A DNA stretch of 64,000 nucleotides from Temperatibacter marinus (GCF_031598375.1 NZ_CP123872.1:3034501-3098500), one strand, 5' to 3'; positions 25,523 to 35,645 are shown, counted from the first letter of the stretch. The notes: a model not told the origin generated them from the sequence alone. Numbers and translations are program-made.

Positions 25523-26656
25523 TTAGTTACCCTCCTCTCTTAAACGCTCGTGAACAATGGCACCATCTTTTGTTACACAGGTGCCGCTCACGAGCTCATC
25601 TTCAAAGTCAAAAGTTAAGGTCCCTTCTCCATCGGCGAAAGGAGACAAAAAGTTATATAAATTTTTTGCGTATAAGGAAGAGGCATCGGCCGCCAACCGA
25701 GACGGCAAATTCTTTAAGCCGACAACAGTAACACCGTAGAGGTCGACCACCTCACCATATTGAGCGCCTTCTACATTACCGCCTGTCTCAACTGCCATAT
25801 CAACAATAACAGATCCAGGTTTCATCGATTGGAGCATCTTATCGCTCACGAGCTTTGGAGCAGGCCGCCCTGGAATAAGGGCCGTGGTAATCACAATGTC
25901 TTGTTTAGCAATATGATCCGCCACAAGAGCCGCTTGCTTAACCTTATAGTCCTCGCTCATTTCTTTTGCATAACCCGCAGCTGTTTCGCCGTCTTCTTCA
26001 TCACTTTCAACCATGACAAAGGTACCGCCTAAACTTTCAACCTGTTCTTTGGTTGCTGCTCGGACATCTGTTGCACTCACAATAGCCCCGAGGCGTTTTG
26101 CGGTCGCAATCGCCTGCAAGCCAGCCACGCCTGCACCCATCACAAAAACACGAGCTGGGGCTACTGTCCCTGCTGCGGTCATCATCATTGGCATGGCGCG
26201 GCCAAAATAATGTGTCGCTTCCAGAACTGCTTTATACCCTGCCAGGTTTGATTGACTGGATAAGACGTCCATTGACTGCGCCCTAGAGATACGCGGCATA
26301 AATTCCATTGCAAAGCCCATTATACCGGCTTCGGCATAGGCCTTAATACCCTCAGGATCCCCAAAAGGATTTAAGATGGAAAGAGCTGCAGCACCCCTTT
26401 TAACATGACCTAAGTCTTCTTTAGGCAGCGACTGAACAGACAGAATAAGGTCACCGTTGCTGAGCAAACTTTCTCTAGTATCGCTGATGGAAGCGCCAGC
26501 CTCTTTAAAGACCTCATCTGAAAAAGTAGATCCCGCACCCGCACCGGCTTGGACGGCGACCGAAAATCCCATCCCTACATATTTTTTAATCATATCAGGT
26601 GAGATGGCGACACGACCTTCTCCGTCCTGAACCTCTGAAACAACAGAAATTTGCAT
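25523..26656 (-). CDS. pntAA: NAD(P) transhydrogenase subunit alpha 1
   Basis: Soluble NAD(H)-binding subunit (domain I), related to alanine dehydrogenase. It shows EGRVAISPDMIKKYVGMGF, the glycine-rich dinucleotide site ARVFVMGAGVAGLQAIATAKRLGA, and ITTALIPGRPAPKLVSDKML. The C-terminal membrane part is on the next gene. First gene of a three-gene operon that uses the proton gradient to make NADPH. Confidence 0.96.
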   Translation of the reverse strand: MQISVVSEVQDGEGRVAISPDMIKKYVGMGFSVAVQAGAGAGSTFSDEVFKEAGASISDTRESLLSNGDLILSVQSLPKEDLGHVKRGAAALSILNPFGDPEGIKAYAEAGIMGFAMEFMPRISRAQSMDVLSSQSNLAGYKAVLEATHYFGRAMPMMMTAAGTVAPARVFVMGAGVAGLQAIATAKRLGAIVSATDVRAATKEQVESLGGTFVMVESDEEDGETAAGYAKEMSEDYKVKQAALVADHIAKQDIVITTALIPGRPAPKLVSDKMLQSMKPGSVIVDMAVETGGNVEGAQYGEVVDLYGVTVVGLKNLPSRLAADASSLYAKNLYNFLSPFADGEGTLTFDFEDELVSGTCVTKDGAIVHERLREEGN

Positions 26657-26770
26657 TAGTTAATCCTCCTGCTTTTTGTGCATTGCATCAAGAATGATAG
26701 GATTTAATATTAAGTCAAGACTATTCCCTCGATTTTTGTAATATAATTTCTCGATTTCGATCACATTTTT

Positions 26771-26778
26771 GCTATAAT
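26771..26778 (+). promoter_or_regulatory. Extended -10 promoter element for murI
   Basis: TGC precedes a perfect TATAAT at 26773-26778. No good -35 hexamer is seen, as is common for extended -10 promoters. It is about 58 bp upstream of the murI ATG. Confidence 0.5.
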
Positions 26779-26835
26779 TTACATTTTGTATATGCAATAT
26801 GACATATCGTTAAAAATCATAGGATTCTTAAACAG

Positions 26836-27669
26836 ATGATTGGTGTATTTGATAGTGGCTCAGGTGGATTGACAATTCTGAATGCGCTTCGAAAAAACTT
26901 CCCAAGTCAAGATTTTATCTATCTTGGTGATCACGCGCGCGCACCCTATGGACATAGGAGCAATGAACGCATTGTCAACTATACGGCTCAAGCGTGTGAT
27001 TTTCTCATGGGTAAAGGCTGCGATCTTGTGATTTTGGCCTGCAACACTGCCGCAGCAATTGGGGGGCGCACGCTCCAGCAAAATTGGTTACCACTGAACT
27101 ATCCTGATAATCGCGTTTTGGGTGTCTTAGTGCCAATGGTAGAGGCTGTCACAGGCGTTCCTTGGCATCATGAAACACCGCAAGAGGATGGCCCAAAAAA
27201 ACACATTGGCCTTTTTGCCACAAAAAAAACCGTTGAAAGTGGTAGCTATCACCGCGAAGTGATGAAGCGGGCCCCAGACATCACCCTTACTCAACATGCC
27301 TGCCCAGGCCTTGTCGATGCTATTGAAGGCGGTGCGGGTCTCAAACCTTTAACAGGGTTAATAGGAGGCTATGTTGAAGAAATGCGCGAAATGGCTGGCT
27401 GTACGCCTGACGCCGTGGTTCTTGGCTGCACACATTTTCCTTTAGTTGAAGATTGTTTTCGACTTTTTCTTGGAGAAGATATTCCAATCTATAGCCAACC
27501 GACAATTGTGTCGGAAAGCTTAGCGAACTATTTAGAAAGACATTCAAAGTTTAGACAGCCTGGAAGTGGGAAAGTAGACTTATTCACCACAGGACTTGAA
27601 GGGAAAAGAGAAACGCTAGCAAAGTTTTTGCCAGACGACCTCACCACATTCAAAAGTATTAAGCTTTAA
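26836..27669 (+). CDS. murI: Glutamate racemase
   Basis: Makes D-glutamate for peptidoglycan. It begins MIGVFDSGSGGLTILNALR. The first catalytic Cys is Cys69 in LACNTAAA and the second is in VVLGCTHFPL. Length 277 is normal. GGATT just upstream acts as a weak ribosome binding site. It is divergent from the pnt operon with a 179-bp shared promoter region. Confidence 0.96.
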   Translation: MIGVFDSGSGGLTILNALRKNFPSQDFIYLGDHARAPYGHRSNERIVNYTAQACDFLMGKGCDLVILACNTAAAIGGRTLQQNWLPLNYPDNRVLGVLVPMVEAVTGVPWHHETPQEDGPKKHIGLFATKKTVESGSYHREVMKRAPDITLTQHACPGLVDAIEGGAGLKPLTGLIGGYVEEMREMAGCTPDAVVLGCTHFPLVEDCFRLFLGEDIPIYSQPTIVSESLANYLERHSKFRQPGSGKVDLFTTGLEGKRETLAKFLPDDLTTFKSIKL

Positions 27670-27778
27670 TGCATTTTGATCATTGTCATTTTATCTATAA
27701 GTGAAATCGAGTATGTCCTCTTGCAAATCTTTCACGGAGCAAGTACATAAACCGCGAACAGCGCAAGGGCCTTAAAGC

Positions 27779-28795
27779 ATGACAACTGTCGGAAAATTGA
27801 ACAAGAGACTATACAGAGATCAAGTCAAAGACTTGTTTAAGCCAAATCTGAAATATTACTTCACTGATTTTTTTATCAGCTACTCTTTGATGCTTGTCGG
27901 GGCCATCATTTGGATGATTGAACCCTCTATACTACAATGGGGCGGTTATATCCTCGCTGTGTACTGCGCCTATCGCTGCTTCTTATTTATACACGAAAAT
28001 GTGCATCTTCCCAGGAAGGAGTTTGCACCCTTTGTTAGTGTGTGGGATCTTTTGTTGGGCAGTCTCTTTTTAATGCCCACTTTTATGTACGAAAGTCATA
28101 TGGACCATCATATTCCTAAAAAATATGGCACGATTAAAGATCCGGAATACCTCCCTCTGGGCGGTAAAAACTATGGACGCCTTTGTTGGTTTATGGCTGA
28201 GCATATGGTAATCACACCGCTTGTTATTTTCATGCGCTTTCTTATTGGTTTGCCTGTACGTTTTTTGGTACCGCCTCTTTCTCGGTTTTTAGATGAACGT
28301 CTTACAGCCCTCATTATCAACTTCACGTATAGCCGCGTTAAAAAAGCAGATGCGAAAGTTGTGATGCGTATGGAAGCGTCGGCCCTCTTCTTTGCTATAC
28401 TATTCACCTATTTAATATCCCAAGACATCCTAGACATTGCCTATCTATTAAAAGGAATCGCTATCATTCTAGGAGCCCTTTTCATTAACGCGCTCAGAAC
28501 CCTAGCTGCACACCGGTATGCAAATAAAGACCTGGGAGAATTGAATGAAGAAGAACAGCTGATCGACAGCTTAAACTATACAGGAAACCCTCTTATTGGT
28601 CTGTTTATGGCGCCGATTGGACTACGCTATCATGCTCTTCATCATTTATTTCCAACCATCCCTTATCATAATCTTGATATAGCCCATGAGCGAATTATGA
28701 ACAGCATTGAAGACGATGATCCTTATCATAAGACGAATATCAACAGCTATACCCAAGCCATTCTTAGAATGCCAAAGGACGATCAAGGCGTTTAA
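27779..28795 (+). CDS. Membrane fatty acid desaturase family protein
   Basis: Di-iron membrane desaturase/hydroxylase fold. The three histidine clusters are HENVH (72-76), HMDHH (107-111) and YHALHHLFPTIPYHNL near residue 283. Several hydrophobic helices lie between them. The substrate cannot be read from sequence; acyl lipids or sterol/carotenoid-like lipids are possible. A DUF418 membrane protein and a serine hydrolase follow on the same strand, suggesting a loose lipid/envelope group. Confidence 0.88.
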   Translation: MTTVGKLNKRLYRDQVKDLFKPNLKYYFTDFFISYSLMLVGAIIWMIEPSILQWGGYILAVYCAYRCFLFIHENVHLPRKEFAPFVSVWDLLLGSLFLMPTFMYESHMDHHIPKKYGTIKDPEYLPLGGKNYGRLCWFMAEHMVITPLVIFMRFLIGLPVRFLVPPLSRFLDERLTALIINFTYSRVKKADAKVVMRMEASALFFAILFTYLISQDILDIAYLLKGIAIILGALFINALRTLAAHRYANKDLGELNEEEQLIDSLNYTGNPLIGLFMAPIGLRYHALHHLFPTIPYHNLDIAHERIMNSIEDDDPYHKTNINSYTQAILRMPKDDQGV

Positions 28796-28855
28796 AGCGT
28801 TATTGCTTCTGCGATTATTACCTGTTAGCGTCTCCTAACTTGGGAGGGTGAATAC

Positions 28856-30172
28856 ATGTCAGAGTCTGAAGCAATCGATAACAGTGTTATTCCAACGCAG
28901 AAAAAAGACCGCATCGCATCACTAGATGTCGCACGGGGTGTCGCAGTATTAGGCATTCTAGCCTGTAATATATGGGCCTTCGGATGGCCAATATACGCGT
29001 GGCGTGATATGGGCATGATGGGCCTTGAAAATTATCACCGTGAGAGTTTTATTGCGATGATGCAATTCCTTGATGGGACGCAGCGCGGTATCTTCTCCAT
29101 GCTTTTTGGTGTTGGAACAGTTCTCTTTATGGAGCGTATGGCCAAACGAGGAATAGGTATTGAAGGGGCTGATATTTTTTTTCGCAGAACAGTCATTCTC
29201 TTTGTCTTCGGCTTAATGAATGCTTTTGTTTTCATGTGGTTTGGAGATATTCTTTTTCATTATGCTGCCGTCACTTTTATTATTTACGGACTTAGGAATG
29301 CGAAACTTAAAACACTCGTCAGTATCATCCTTTTTATCATGGTGTTCAATATGGGCATCAAATCCCTCTCTTATCTAGGAAGAACTGAAGCTAAGGCGGG
29401 CTGGGAAGAAGCGAGAGCCTTACAAAAAGAAGGCAAAGAACTGACATCTGAACAAACAAGCAAACTAAAGGAATGGTATCGTCGTACCGATACTGAACGC
29501 ACGGCAAAAAGAGCGCAAGATCAAATTGATACGATCAGAAGCGGTTTTGGGGGCACTTGGACAACCCATGCGTCTTGGTCTGTAAAATTCGAAACAACAT
29601 ATTTTTATTACGGCTTTTTCTTCGATGTCCTCATCATGATGTTCCTGGGTATTATTCTCTATAGAATAGGTTTATTCAGCAGGAGCTTTTCTAAGAAAAA
29701 ACTTGCGGCATTAGCGGTTATTCTTATCGGGCTTGGCTCTGCTTGGCGGTTCGTCAAGGTGTCAGCCATCTGGGGAACTGGTTTTGGTGAGTATGACGCC
29801 CTAGCTTCTGCTGGATTCGCCGTCTTTGAACAACCGACCCGGCTCATCCTCTCTGTAGGGTATCTTTCCGCAATTCTTTTTCTATGCCGTCTTGGTCGTG
29901 ATGGCATCATAAAAAAGGCCTTTGCAGCAACAGGCCAAATGGCCCTCACAAATTATCTCAGTCAGTCGATTATTTGCGCCTTTCTCTTTTATGGCTTCGG
30001 ATATGGACTTTATGGTCAACTCTACGGTTTGGATTTAATGACTGTTGTGGGAGTCATCTGGGCGATCCAACTCATCTGGTCCCCTCTCTGGCTCAAAAGA
30101 TATAGATATGGTCCCTTTGAGTGGGTATGGCGCAGTCTTACTTATGGCCAAAAACAACCTATGAAACGTTAA
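28856..30172 (+). CDS. DUF418-family membrane protein (YeiB-like)
   Basis: Polytopic membrane protein of unknown function. The N-terminus RIASLDVARGVAVLGILACN is the family hallmark. The C-terminal DUF418 part includes GQMALTNYLSQSIICAFLFY and the final YGPFEWVWRSLTYGQ. It has about ten hydrophobic segments with a charged cytoplasmic loop around residues 180-230. A strong GGGAGG precedes the ATG. Relatives are often near exported hydrolases, as here. Confidence 0.9.
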   Translation: MSESEAIDNSVIPTQKKDRIASLDVARGVAVLGILACNIWAFGWPIYAWRDMGMMGLENYHRESFIAMMQFLDGTQRGIFSMLFGVGTVLFMERMAKRGIGIEGADIFFRRTVILFVFGLMNAFVFMWFGDILFHYAAVTFIIYGLRNAKLKTLVSIILFIMVFNMGIKSLSYLGRTEAKAGWEEARALQKEGKELTSEQTSKLKEWYRRTDTERTAKRAQDQIDTIRSGFGGTWTTHASWSVKFETTYFYYGFFFDVLIMMFLGIILYRIGLFSRSFSKKKLAALAVILIGLGSAWRFVKVSAIWGTGFGEYDALASAGFAVFEQPTRLILSVGYLSAILFLCRLGRDGIIKKAFAATGQMALTNYLSQSIICAFLFYGFGYGLYGQLYGLDLMTVVGVIWAIQLIWSPLWLKRYRYGPFEWVWRSLTYGQKQPMKR

Positions 30173-30193
30173 GTGCAGGAGCAAAAAAACAAT

Positions 30194-31459
30194 ATGAAGT
30201 CTTTGTGTAAATTACTAGTCTTGACCCTCACATCTTTGTGGGTCTTTCCATCTGCACTTCAGGCGAATGATAAGCCTATAGAGAAAATTCATTCACCCAC
30301 GCTGACAACAACTGATAAAAAACTAGACAGAATCACTGAACATTTTAATGCCTATATCAACCAAGGTAAAATGGCCGGTGCGATTTCACTTGTGACCCGC
30401 AAAGGGAAGATCATTCACTATGAAAAAATGGGCCAGCAGAATATGGCTCAAAACCGCCCCATGCAGGACGATACAATTTTCCGCATTTATTCAATGACGA
30501 AACCAATCATTGGCGCTGGCTTGATGATGCTGTGGGAAGATGGCAAGTTTAAACTGGATGATCCCGTCTCAAAATATATTCCCGAGTTTAAAAACCTAAA
30601 AGTCTATGCTGGCCAAAATGACGACGGCAGCATGAAGACTGTTGATATGGAACGAGAGATGACCGTCAGAGACCTTTTGACCCATACAGCGGGGCTTTCT
30701 TATGGCTGGTTCTCAGAAACCCCTGTGGATATGCTCTATCGCAGCTCCGAATTGCTTGCTCCCCATCTCTCCACAAAAGAATTCATCAGTAGACTGAGTA
30801 AAATACCGCTTCTTGTCCAGCCCGGATCTAGATGGATTTATTCAGTGTCTGTTGACGTACAAGGCTACCTGATAGAAGTCCTCTCCGGCATGCCGCTTGA
30901 TCAATACCTTCGGGAAAAAATATTTAATCCTTTGGGCATGAAAGACACAGGATTTCATGTTCCAGAAGCCAACCTAGATCGTTTTGTTGAGGTCTATACC
31001 CTCGACAAAGACAAGGGTCTTATTCCCCTGCCTGCTGGCACGATACAGGATTTCACAAAGAAACCCGCTTTTCATTCTGGCGGTGGCGGGCTTGTCTCGA
31101 CTACCTTTGATTACCTTGCTTTTGCTAAAATGATCCTCAACAAAGGATCACATAAAGGCAAAAAGCTTCTCAGTCCTGAAACTGTCGATCTAATGGGTCA
31201 AAACCACTTGCCAAAAGGGGTTTACGCAAACCCTGAGAAAACAATGGGCTTTGGGCTTGGTCTCGCCGTTCTAGAAGGCTTACCCGCTGATGGTTCAAAA
31301 GGCAGCAACGGTGAACTTAATTGGGGTGGCATGGCAAACACTGTCTTTTGGATCGATCCTCAAGAAGACTTAATCGCCATTTTCATGACAAATATGCTCC
31401 CCTTTGGCCTTCTTCCCTTCAGAGAAGAGTTCAAGGCAAGAATTTATCCTTTGAACTAG
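30194..31459 (+). CDS. Exported serine hydrolase (beta-lactamase family)
   Basis: The signal peptide spans about residues 1-24, ending near ALQAND. SxxK is SMTK at 100-103 in FRIYSMTKPIIGAGLMMLW. The Tyr motif is YSVSVDV, and the third motif region is FHSGGGGLVSTTFDY. Esterase or peptidase activity is possible; substrate unknown. AGGAG is 11 nt before the ATG at 30194; a GTG at 30173 right after the DUF418 stop is less likely. It is the last gene of the desaturase-DUF418 run and is followed by a strong terminator. Confidence 0.88.
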   Translation: MKSLCKLLVLTLTSLWVFPSALQANDKPIEKIHSPTLTTTDKKLDRITEHFNAYINQGKMAGAISLVTRKGKIIHYEKMGQQNMAQNRPMQDDTIFRIYSMTKPIIGAGLMMLWEDGKFKLDDPVSKYIPEFKNLKVYAGQNDDGSMKTVDMEREMTVRDLLTHTAGLSYGWFSETPVDMLYRSSELLAPHLSTKEFISRLSKIPLLVQPGSRWIYSVSVDVQGYLIEVLSGMPLDQYLREKIFNPLGMKDTGFHVPEANLDRFVEVYTLDKDKGLIPLPAGTIQDFTKKPAFHSGGGGLVSTTFDYLAFAKMILNKGSHKGKKLLSPETVDLMGQNHLPKGVYANPEKTMGFGLGLAVLEGLPADGSKGSNGELNWGGMANTVFWIDPQEDLIAIFMTNMLPFGLLPFREEFKARIYPLN

Positions 31460-31485
31460 ATTTTTTCTAGAGCGATCGATTGAAG

Positions 31486-31514
31486 ACGCCTCCTCAAATG
31501 GGGGCGTTTTTTTT
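31486..31514 (+). terminator. Terminator after exported serine hydrolase
   Basis: An 8-bp stem ACGCCTCC/GGGGGCGT (one G-U) has a 6-nt loop and is followed by eight Ts. Confidence 0.9.
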
Positions 31515-31654
31515 CGAAGGCGCTAAATTTATATAAGGTGGTCACATTATGACCACAGAGTGCTTATAGAAGTCATTTCTGTAAGAAGCTAGAGTCAGAT
31601 GAAACACAGGATCAGTGCATTCGAGACAAAGTGTCTATAGTCCAGAATTTAGAC

Positions 31655-31681
31655 AAAAAAGTGGCCGGGAAAAACCCGGCC
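31655..31681 (-). terminator. Strong terminator of the RNA candidate / Tad operon
   Basis: Perfect 7-bp all-GC stem GGCCGGG/CCCGGCC with a 5-nt loop, followed on the minus strand by AC and six Ts. Confidence 0.85.
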
Positions 31682-31768
31682 CGAGTCACGACAGCGAGGA
31701 TAGATCAATTGTGACAAGCACAATTGTCTAACGAACTGCGCAATGTTTGAATCGCGCGCGTTCAAGAA
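31655..31768 (-). ncRNA. Candidate small RNA downstream of the Tad operon
   Basis: About 110 nt with three stem-loops in order on the minus strand: TTGAACG/CG-A-TTCAA (31747-31765), a long stem TAGA + CAATTGTG paired with CACAATTG + TCTA (31701-31730), and a GC-rich terminator. TTGACC-17-TTACTT lies just upstream with the expected start near 31765. There is no open frame. It could instead be a structured 3' end of the tadC transcript. I do not recognise it as a known alphaproteobacterial RNA family. Confidence 0.4.
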
Positions 31769-31770
31769 CT

Positions 31771-31799
31771 AAGTAACCATTTATTGGACTTCGGGTCAA
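31771..31799 (-). promoter_or_regulatory. Promoter-like pair upstream of the RNA candidate
   Basis: TTGACC (-35, 31799-31794), 17-bp spacer, TTACTT (-10, 31776-31771) read on the minus strand. The -35 hexamer is identical to that of the predicted erpA promoter; the -10 is weak. Confidence 0.4.
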
Positions 31800-31940
31800 C
31801 TTTTTCTGACACATTTTTATAGTTTTTCTTAAGTTTTTACCTAATACGCTGTAATTGCGTGACTATTATCCAATTTGAATATGTAAACTTACGTTTAAAT
31901 TCCTCTCCCGCATAAGGCTTTGAGCCAATAACTGAGCAAC

Positions 31941-32924
31941 TTAAGCCCTGTTGATAAAGTTATCCACCATCTGACAGGTCGCAGGGCCCATCAAAACAAT
32001 GAACAAAACAGGTAGGATAAAAAGAATCAGGGGGACTGTAAGTGTTGCTGGCAATTTTGCAGCCTTTTCTTCAGCCAGCATCAATCGTTCGTTTCTAAAT
32101 TCTGCCGACAAAACACGCAAAGATGTAGCAAGAGGTGTTCCGTATTTTTCAGATTGAACTAAAGTCGTCACAACCCCTCTCAGCGCTGGAACATCGACCC
32201 GCTCTGATAAATTGATGAGCGCTTGTCGGCGATCAGGTAAAAATCCAAGTTCAATAGCCGCAATTTGAAATTCTTCCGCAAGTTCAGGGGATGCCTTTGC
32301 AAGTTCTGTCGCCACGCGTTTCATAGCGGCGTCTAGCGTTAGACCTGCTTCAGCACAGACCACTAATAGATCAAGTGCATCTGGCAAGGCCATCCGTATA
32401 GCAGAAACGCGCTTTGACTTAACATTAGAGACGTAAATATCAGGGGCCTTAAGACCAAGAAAGACAAAGGCGACCGATAGGAGAGGATAGAATTTTGCCC
32501 ACCCATCCATTACGCCAACACCGTAAAACAAGATCACGGCGATTAAGCCAAATAAAATGGGCATAACTAAACGAGAGAATTGGTAGATAACAAGACTATC
32601 TTTACTTCTAAACCCTGCTTGAGCAAGAGTTTGGGTGATTTTTTGAGTTTGCTCATTCTGCAGAAGTTTTAACTTTTCGGCGATCGATCTAAGCGAGGAA
32701 ACACCATCCGTTCTTTTAATATTTGATTGTCTCTTTTTACTGGTGACCAAGCCTGATTTAAGCGCGTCTTTGCGCTCTTCTAAACCTTTTAGGCGGCCTC
32801 GCATAGGGTCCGAGACAAGGCCACTGGCGTAAATAGAGAACAGAACAACGGCTGCGGCCAAGCCTGCCACGTAAGAGAGCAATTCTGCAAGAGGGATTCC
32901 TAGGCTTGTTGATAGGGCTTCCAT
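31941..32924 (-). CDS. tadC: Tad pilus inner-membrane platform protein TadC
   Basis: Type II secretion F-domain protein that forms the inner-membrane platform of the Flp/Tad pilus with TadB. It has an N-terminal helix, then after about residue 115 more helices and the T2SSF core, with ALPDALDLLVVCAEAGLTLDAAM and TPLATSLRVLSAEFRNERL. It ends with a hydrophobic segment. It is 5 bp after tadB and the last gene of the minus-strand Tad operon. Confidence 0.94.
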   Translation of the reverse strand: MEALSTSLGIPLAELLSYVAGLAAAVVLFSIYASGLVSDPMRGRLKGLEERKDALKSGLVTSKKRQSNIKRTDGVSSLRSIAEKLKLLQNEQTQKITQTLAQAGFRSKDSLVIYQFSRLVMPILFGLIAVILFYGVGVMDGWAKFYPLLSVAFVFLGLKAPDIYVSNVKSKRVSAIRMALPDALDLLVVCAEAGLTLDAAMKRVATELAKASPELAEEFQIAAIELGFLPDRRQALINLSERVDVPALRGVVTTLVQSEKYGTPLATSLRVLSAEFRNERLMLAEEKAAKLPATLTVPLILFILPVLFIVLMGPATCQMVDNFINRA

Positions 32925-32929
32925 TTTCC

Positions 32930-33916
32930 TTACACCTCAAAATTAATCATTTGTTTCATCACAAATATGCCAAGCGCCATCCACAACAGGCCACCAATTC
33001 CTGCCATAATGGCCTTCGGATGCGTAAAGAGGATAATACCGTAGTCATAGTTTAATGTCATGATCAGGCCGAGCATTAAGAAAGGCAGCACTCCAACAAT
33101 CCACGCACTGGCTTTTGCCTCACTAGACATGGCCCTGATTTTCAATTTCATACCTTGACGCGATCGTAATATTTTAGAGAGATTTTCAAGTGTCTCCCCC
33201 AAATTCCCGCCGGTTTCTCGCTGGACAGACAAGGAGATCACAAAGAATTTGAAATCATTAATTTCAAGGCGATCTGAAGCCTCCCAAAGAGCGTCCTCTA
33301 ACGTTTTCCCCAGCTTCATTTCATCGGAAACTCTTGTAAATTCTGTCCCCGTGGGAGCTGTCACCTCTTTTGAGACGTTTATTATACACTCATTCACTGG
33401 CAAGCCAGATTTCAGGCCTCGGACCATTAGATCTAAGGCCTCAGGAAATTGCTTAATGAATTTCTCGCGGCGTTTATTTATGGCACGCCCCACCCACATA
33501 TGAGGCAGACCAGCTCCTAAGGCGATGGCAGTGAGGATGGCTAAGCCAAATTTCGCCCCTGCAAGTAGACCCAGCATTAAAATAAGAAGTGAAAGCCCCC
33601 CAATCACCAGAGCATAGCGATTAATATCCGTTGCATACCCTGCTCTTGACAAACGTTTTTCTATGGCTTCTTTTCTCGGCAATAAAGACAGGAGTGCATT
33701 TTCAGCTGCGCCTGATCCCTTTAAGCTGCGGATTGCACGGGCATGGTCATTTTCTTTTTTAGACCCGCTGAAGCGGCCCTTCATTTTGGTTAGGCGATCT
33801 TTTGTAATTTTACGGGGCCCACCAAAGGTTTCCATCACAAGATATATGCCAAAGATAAGGATTAAAAGAGCAAGACCTCCAGCAATTAAAATCACATTAA
33901 TATTCACGGCTTCCAT
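32930..33916 (-). CDS. tadB: Tad pilus inner-membrane platform protein TadB
   Basis: Paralogue of TadC with the same architecture. Helices near the N-terminus are followed by AINKRREKFIKQFPEALDLMVRGLKSGLPVNECI, seen in part as FPEALDLMVRGLKSGLPV, and FFVISLSVQRETGGNLGETL, the T2SSF signature. C-terminal helices close the protein. The order cpaF-tadB-tadC is the standard Tad arrangement. Confidence 0.95.
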   Translation of the reverse strand: MEAVNINVILIAGGLALLILIFGIYLVMETFGGPRKITKDRLTKMKGRFSGSKKENDHARAIRSLKGSGAAENALLSLLPRKEAIEKRLSRAGYATDINRYALVIGGLSLLILMLGLLAGAKFGLAILTAIALGAGLPHMWVGRAINKRREKFIKQFPEALDLMVRGLKSGLPVNECIINVSKEVTAPTGTEFTRVSDEMKLGKTLEDALWEASDRLEINDFKFFVISLSVQRETGGNLGETLENLSKILRSRQGMKLKIRAMSSEAKASAWIVGVLPFLMLGLIMTLNYDYGIILFTHPKAIMAGIGGLLWMALGIFVMKQMINFEV

Positions 33917-33925
33917 ATTCTACTC

Positions 33926-35599
33926 CTATAGTCCACTCATTGCTTCCATGAGCGCACGATCGAGGCCAAAATATTGGGCTCGCTGTAAGAAATGAGGCCG
34001 TACACCGCTAGATTTGAATTCGCCGATTAACTTTCCACTTTCATCTTCGCCGGTAAATTCATATTTAAAGAGATCTTGGGTCGTAATTACATCCCCTTCC
34101 ATACCGACAACCTCTGTCACATGCGTTGTTCGTCTTCCGCCATCACGCATACGTTGAACTTGAACGATCATATCCACACTTGAGGAGATTTGCTCTCTAA
34201 TGGCTTTACTCGGCAGATTTAAACCGGCCATATTCACCATATTCTCTAACCGCGTCAGGCCTTCACGGGGACGATTTGCGTGAATTGTTCCCATAGACCC
34301 ATCATGACCTGTATTCATCGCCTGAAGCATATCAATCGCTTCCCCGCCACGAATTTCACCAAGGATAATTCTGTCAGGGCGCATTCTCAGAGCGTTTTTG
34401 ACCAAATCTCGCATGGTCACTTCCCCTTTACCCTCTAGGTTTGGGGGCCGGGTTTCAAGGCGGACTACATGAGGCTGCTGCAGCTGGAGTTCAGCAGCAT
34501 CTTCGATTGTAACCACGCGTTCAGATTTATCGATCATTCTCGATAAAGCGTTCAACATGGTCGTTTTTCCTGACCCGGTCCCCCCGGAAATCATAATATT
34601 GAGGCGGCATGCTCCTGCAATTTTAAGTAATTTGGCAAGATTTGGTGAAATGGAACCAAAATCTAACATGCGGTCTAATGTGATTTTATCTTCACTAAAT
34701 TTACGAATGGAAATTGAGGCCCCATCAATAGCTAGTGGAGGTATGATGACATTCACACGGCTTCCATCTGCAAGACGGGCGTCACAAATAGGGCTTGTTT
34801 CATCAACACGCCGGCCAACGGCTGTTACAATCCGCTGGGCAATATTCATCAAATGCTGATTATCGCGAAATTTGACATCTGTGATAACCATTTTACCCTG
34901 CCGCTCTACGTAAACTTGTGTGGGACCATTCACCATTATGTCCGATACAGCATCATCTGCGAGCAAGGGTTCTAACGGACCAAGGCCGAGCATGTCATCC
35001 AGAAGGATCGTTACTAAATCACGTTGTTCCTTTAGGTTAAGATTAATCTTTTCTTGAACCAAGAGTTCGCCAACAACTTCACCTACTTGCTCAGCTAGCT
35101 CATGACGAGGCAATTCTGCGGCAGCTGCAGGATCGATATGTTCCATTAATAGGGGCTGAATATGCTCTTTGGCGGCTAACAGAGCTTGGAAACGTGCATC
35201 TTCTTCCGCCTCTTCTTCCATGTCAAAGGGGCCATGCCTACTTACAAGTTCTGCCATCAAGTCTGTAAAGAGTTGGTCTTTTTCTTCCTCATCAACAGGA
35301 TTTAATTGGCCGGCCAGATACCCTTCCAATGCAAGAAGTAAGATTCCTTCCACGTCGCTGCGACTGGACACCCGAATGATATCTTTTCTGACCCACTCAT
35401 CAAGCTGATCAAAACATTGCTCTAGGATGCTCACAGGCTCTGCAAGAGGTGTAGAAATGACGGTTAAATGTTCAGGGTGAGCTGTGCTAATAGTCTCATC
35501 AACAGGCGATAGCTCAATTGGATCGCCTACAGCCCGGCCAAAGCCTGAACTTGTGGTTCTCTTGAGAGTTTTTTTTCTGCCAAATCCACCGGTTTTCAT
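33926..35599 (-). CDS. cpaF: Tad pilus assembly ATPase CpaF/TadA
   Basis: Hexameric type II/IV secretion ATPase that powers pilus assembly. The N-terminal about 150 residues are variable and acidic. Core motifs are Walker [16 protein letters not shown], the Asp box [21 protein letters not shown] (seen as [15 protein letters not shown]), Walker [21 protein letters not shown], and the His box [14 protein letters not shown]. Length of 557 is in the upper range because of the acidic lead. Confidence 0.96.
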   Translation of the reverse strand: MKTGGFGRKKTLKRTTSSGFGRAVGDPIELSPVDETISTAHPEHLTVISTPLAEPVSILEQCFDQLDEWVRKDIIRVSSRSDVEGILLLALEGYLAGQLNPVDEEEKDQLFTDLMAELVSRHGPFDMEEEAEEDARFQALLAAKEHIQPLLMEHIDPAAAAELPRHELAEQVGEVVGELLVQEKINLNLKEQRDLVTILLDDMLGLGPLEPLLADDAVSDIMVNGPTQVYVERQGKMVITDVKFRDNQHLMNIAQRIVTAVGRRVDETSPICDARLADGSRVNVIIPPLAIDGASISIRKFSEDKITLDRMLDFGSISPNLAKLLKIAGACRLNIMISGGTGSGKTTMLNALSRMIDKSERVVTIEDAAELQLQQPHVVRLETRPPNLEGKGEVTMRDLVKNALRMRPDRIILGEIRGGEAIDMLQAMNTGHDGSMGTIHANRPREGLTRLENMVNMAGLNLPSKAIREQISSSVDMIVQVQRMRDGGRRTTHVTEVVGMEGDVITTQDLFKYEFTGEDESGKLIGEFKSSGVRPHFLQRAQYFGLDRALMEAMSGL

Positions 35600-35645
35600 C
35601 TATTTACAACTCTATTCTTTCTCTATTTCACACAGGTCACTTATT

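Larger units (their letters stand above)
31460..31940. other. Non-coding region downstream of tadC
   Basis: This 481-bp gap lies between converging genes. It contains the terminator of the serine hydrolase gene, and on the minus strand a candidate small RNA with promoter-like hexamers and a strong terminator. No coding frame is supported. 31515-31650 shows nothing recognisable. Confidence 0.7.
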
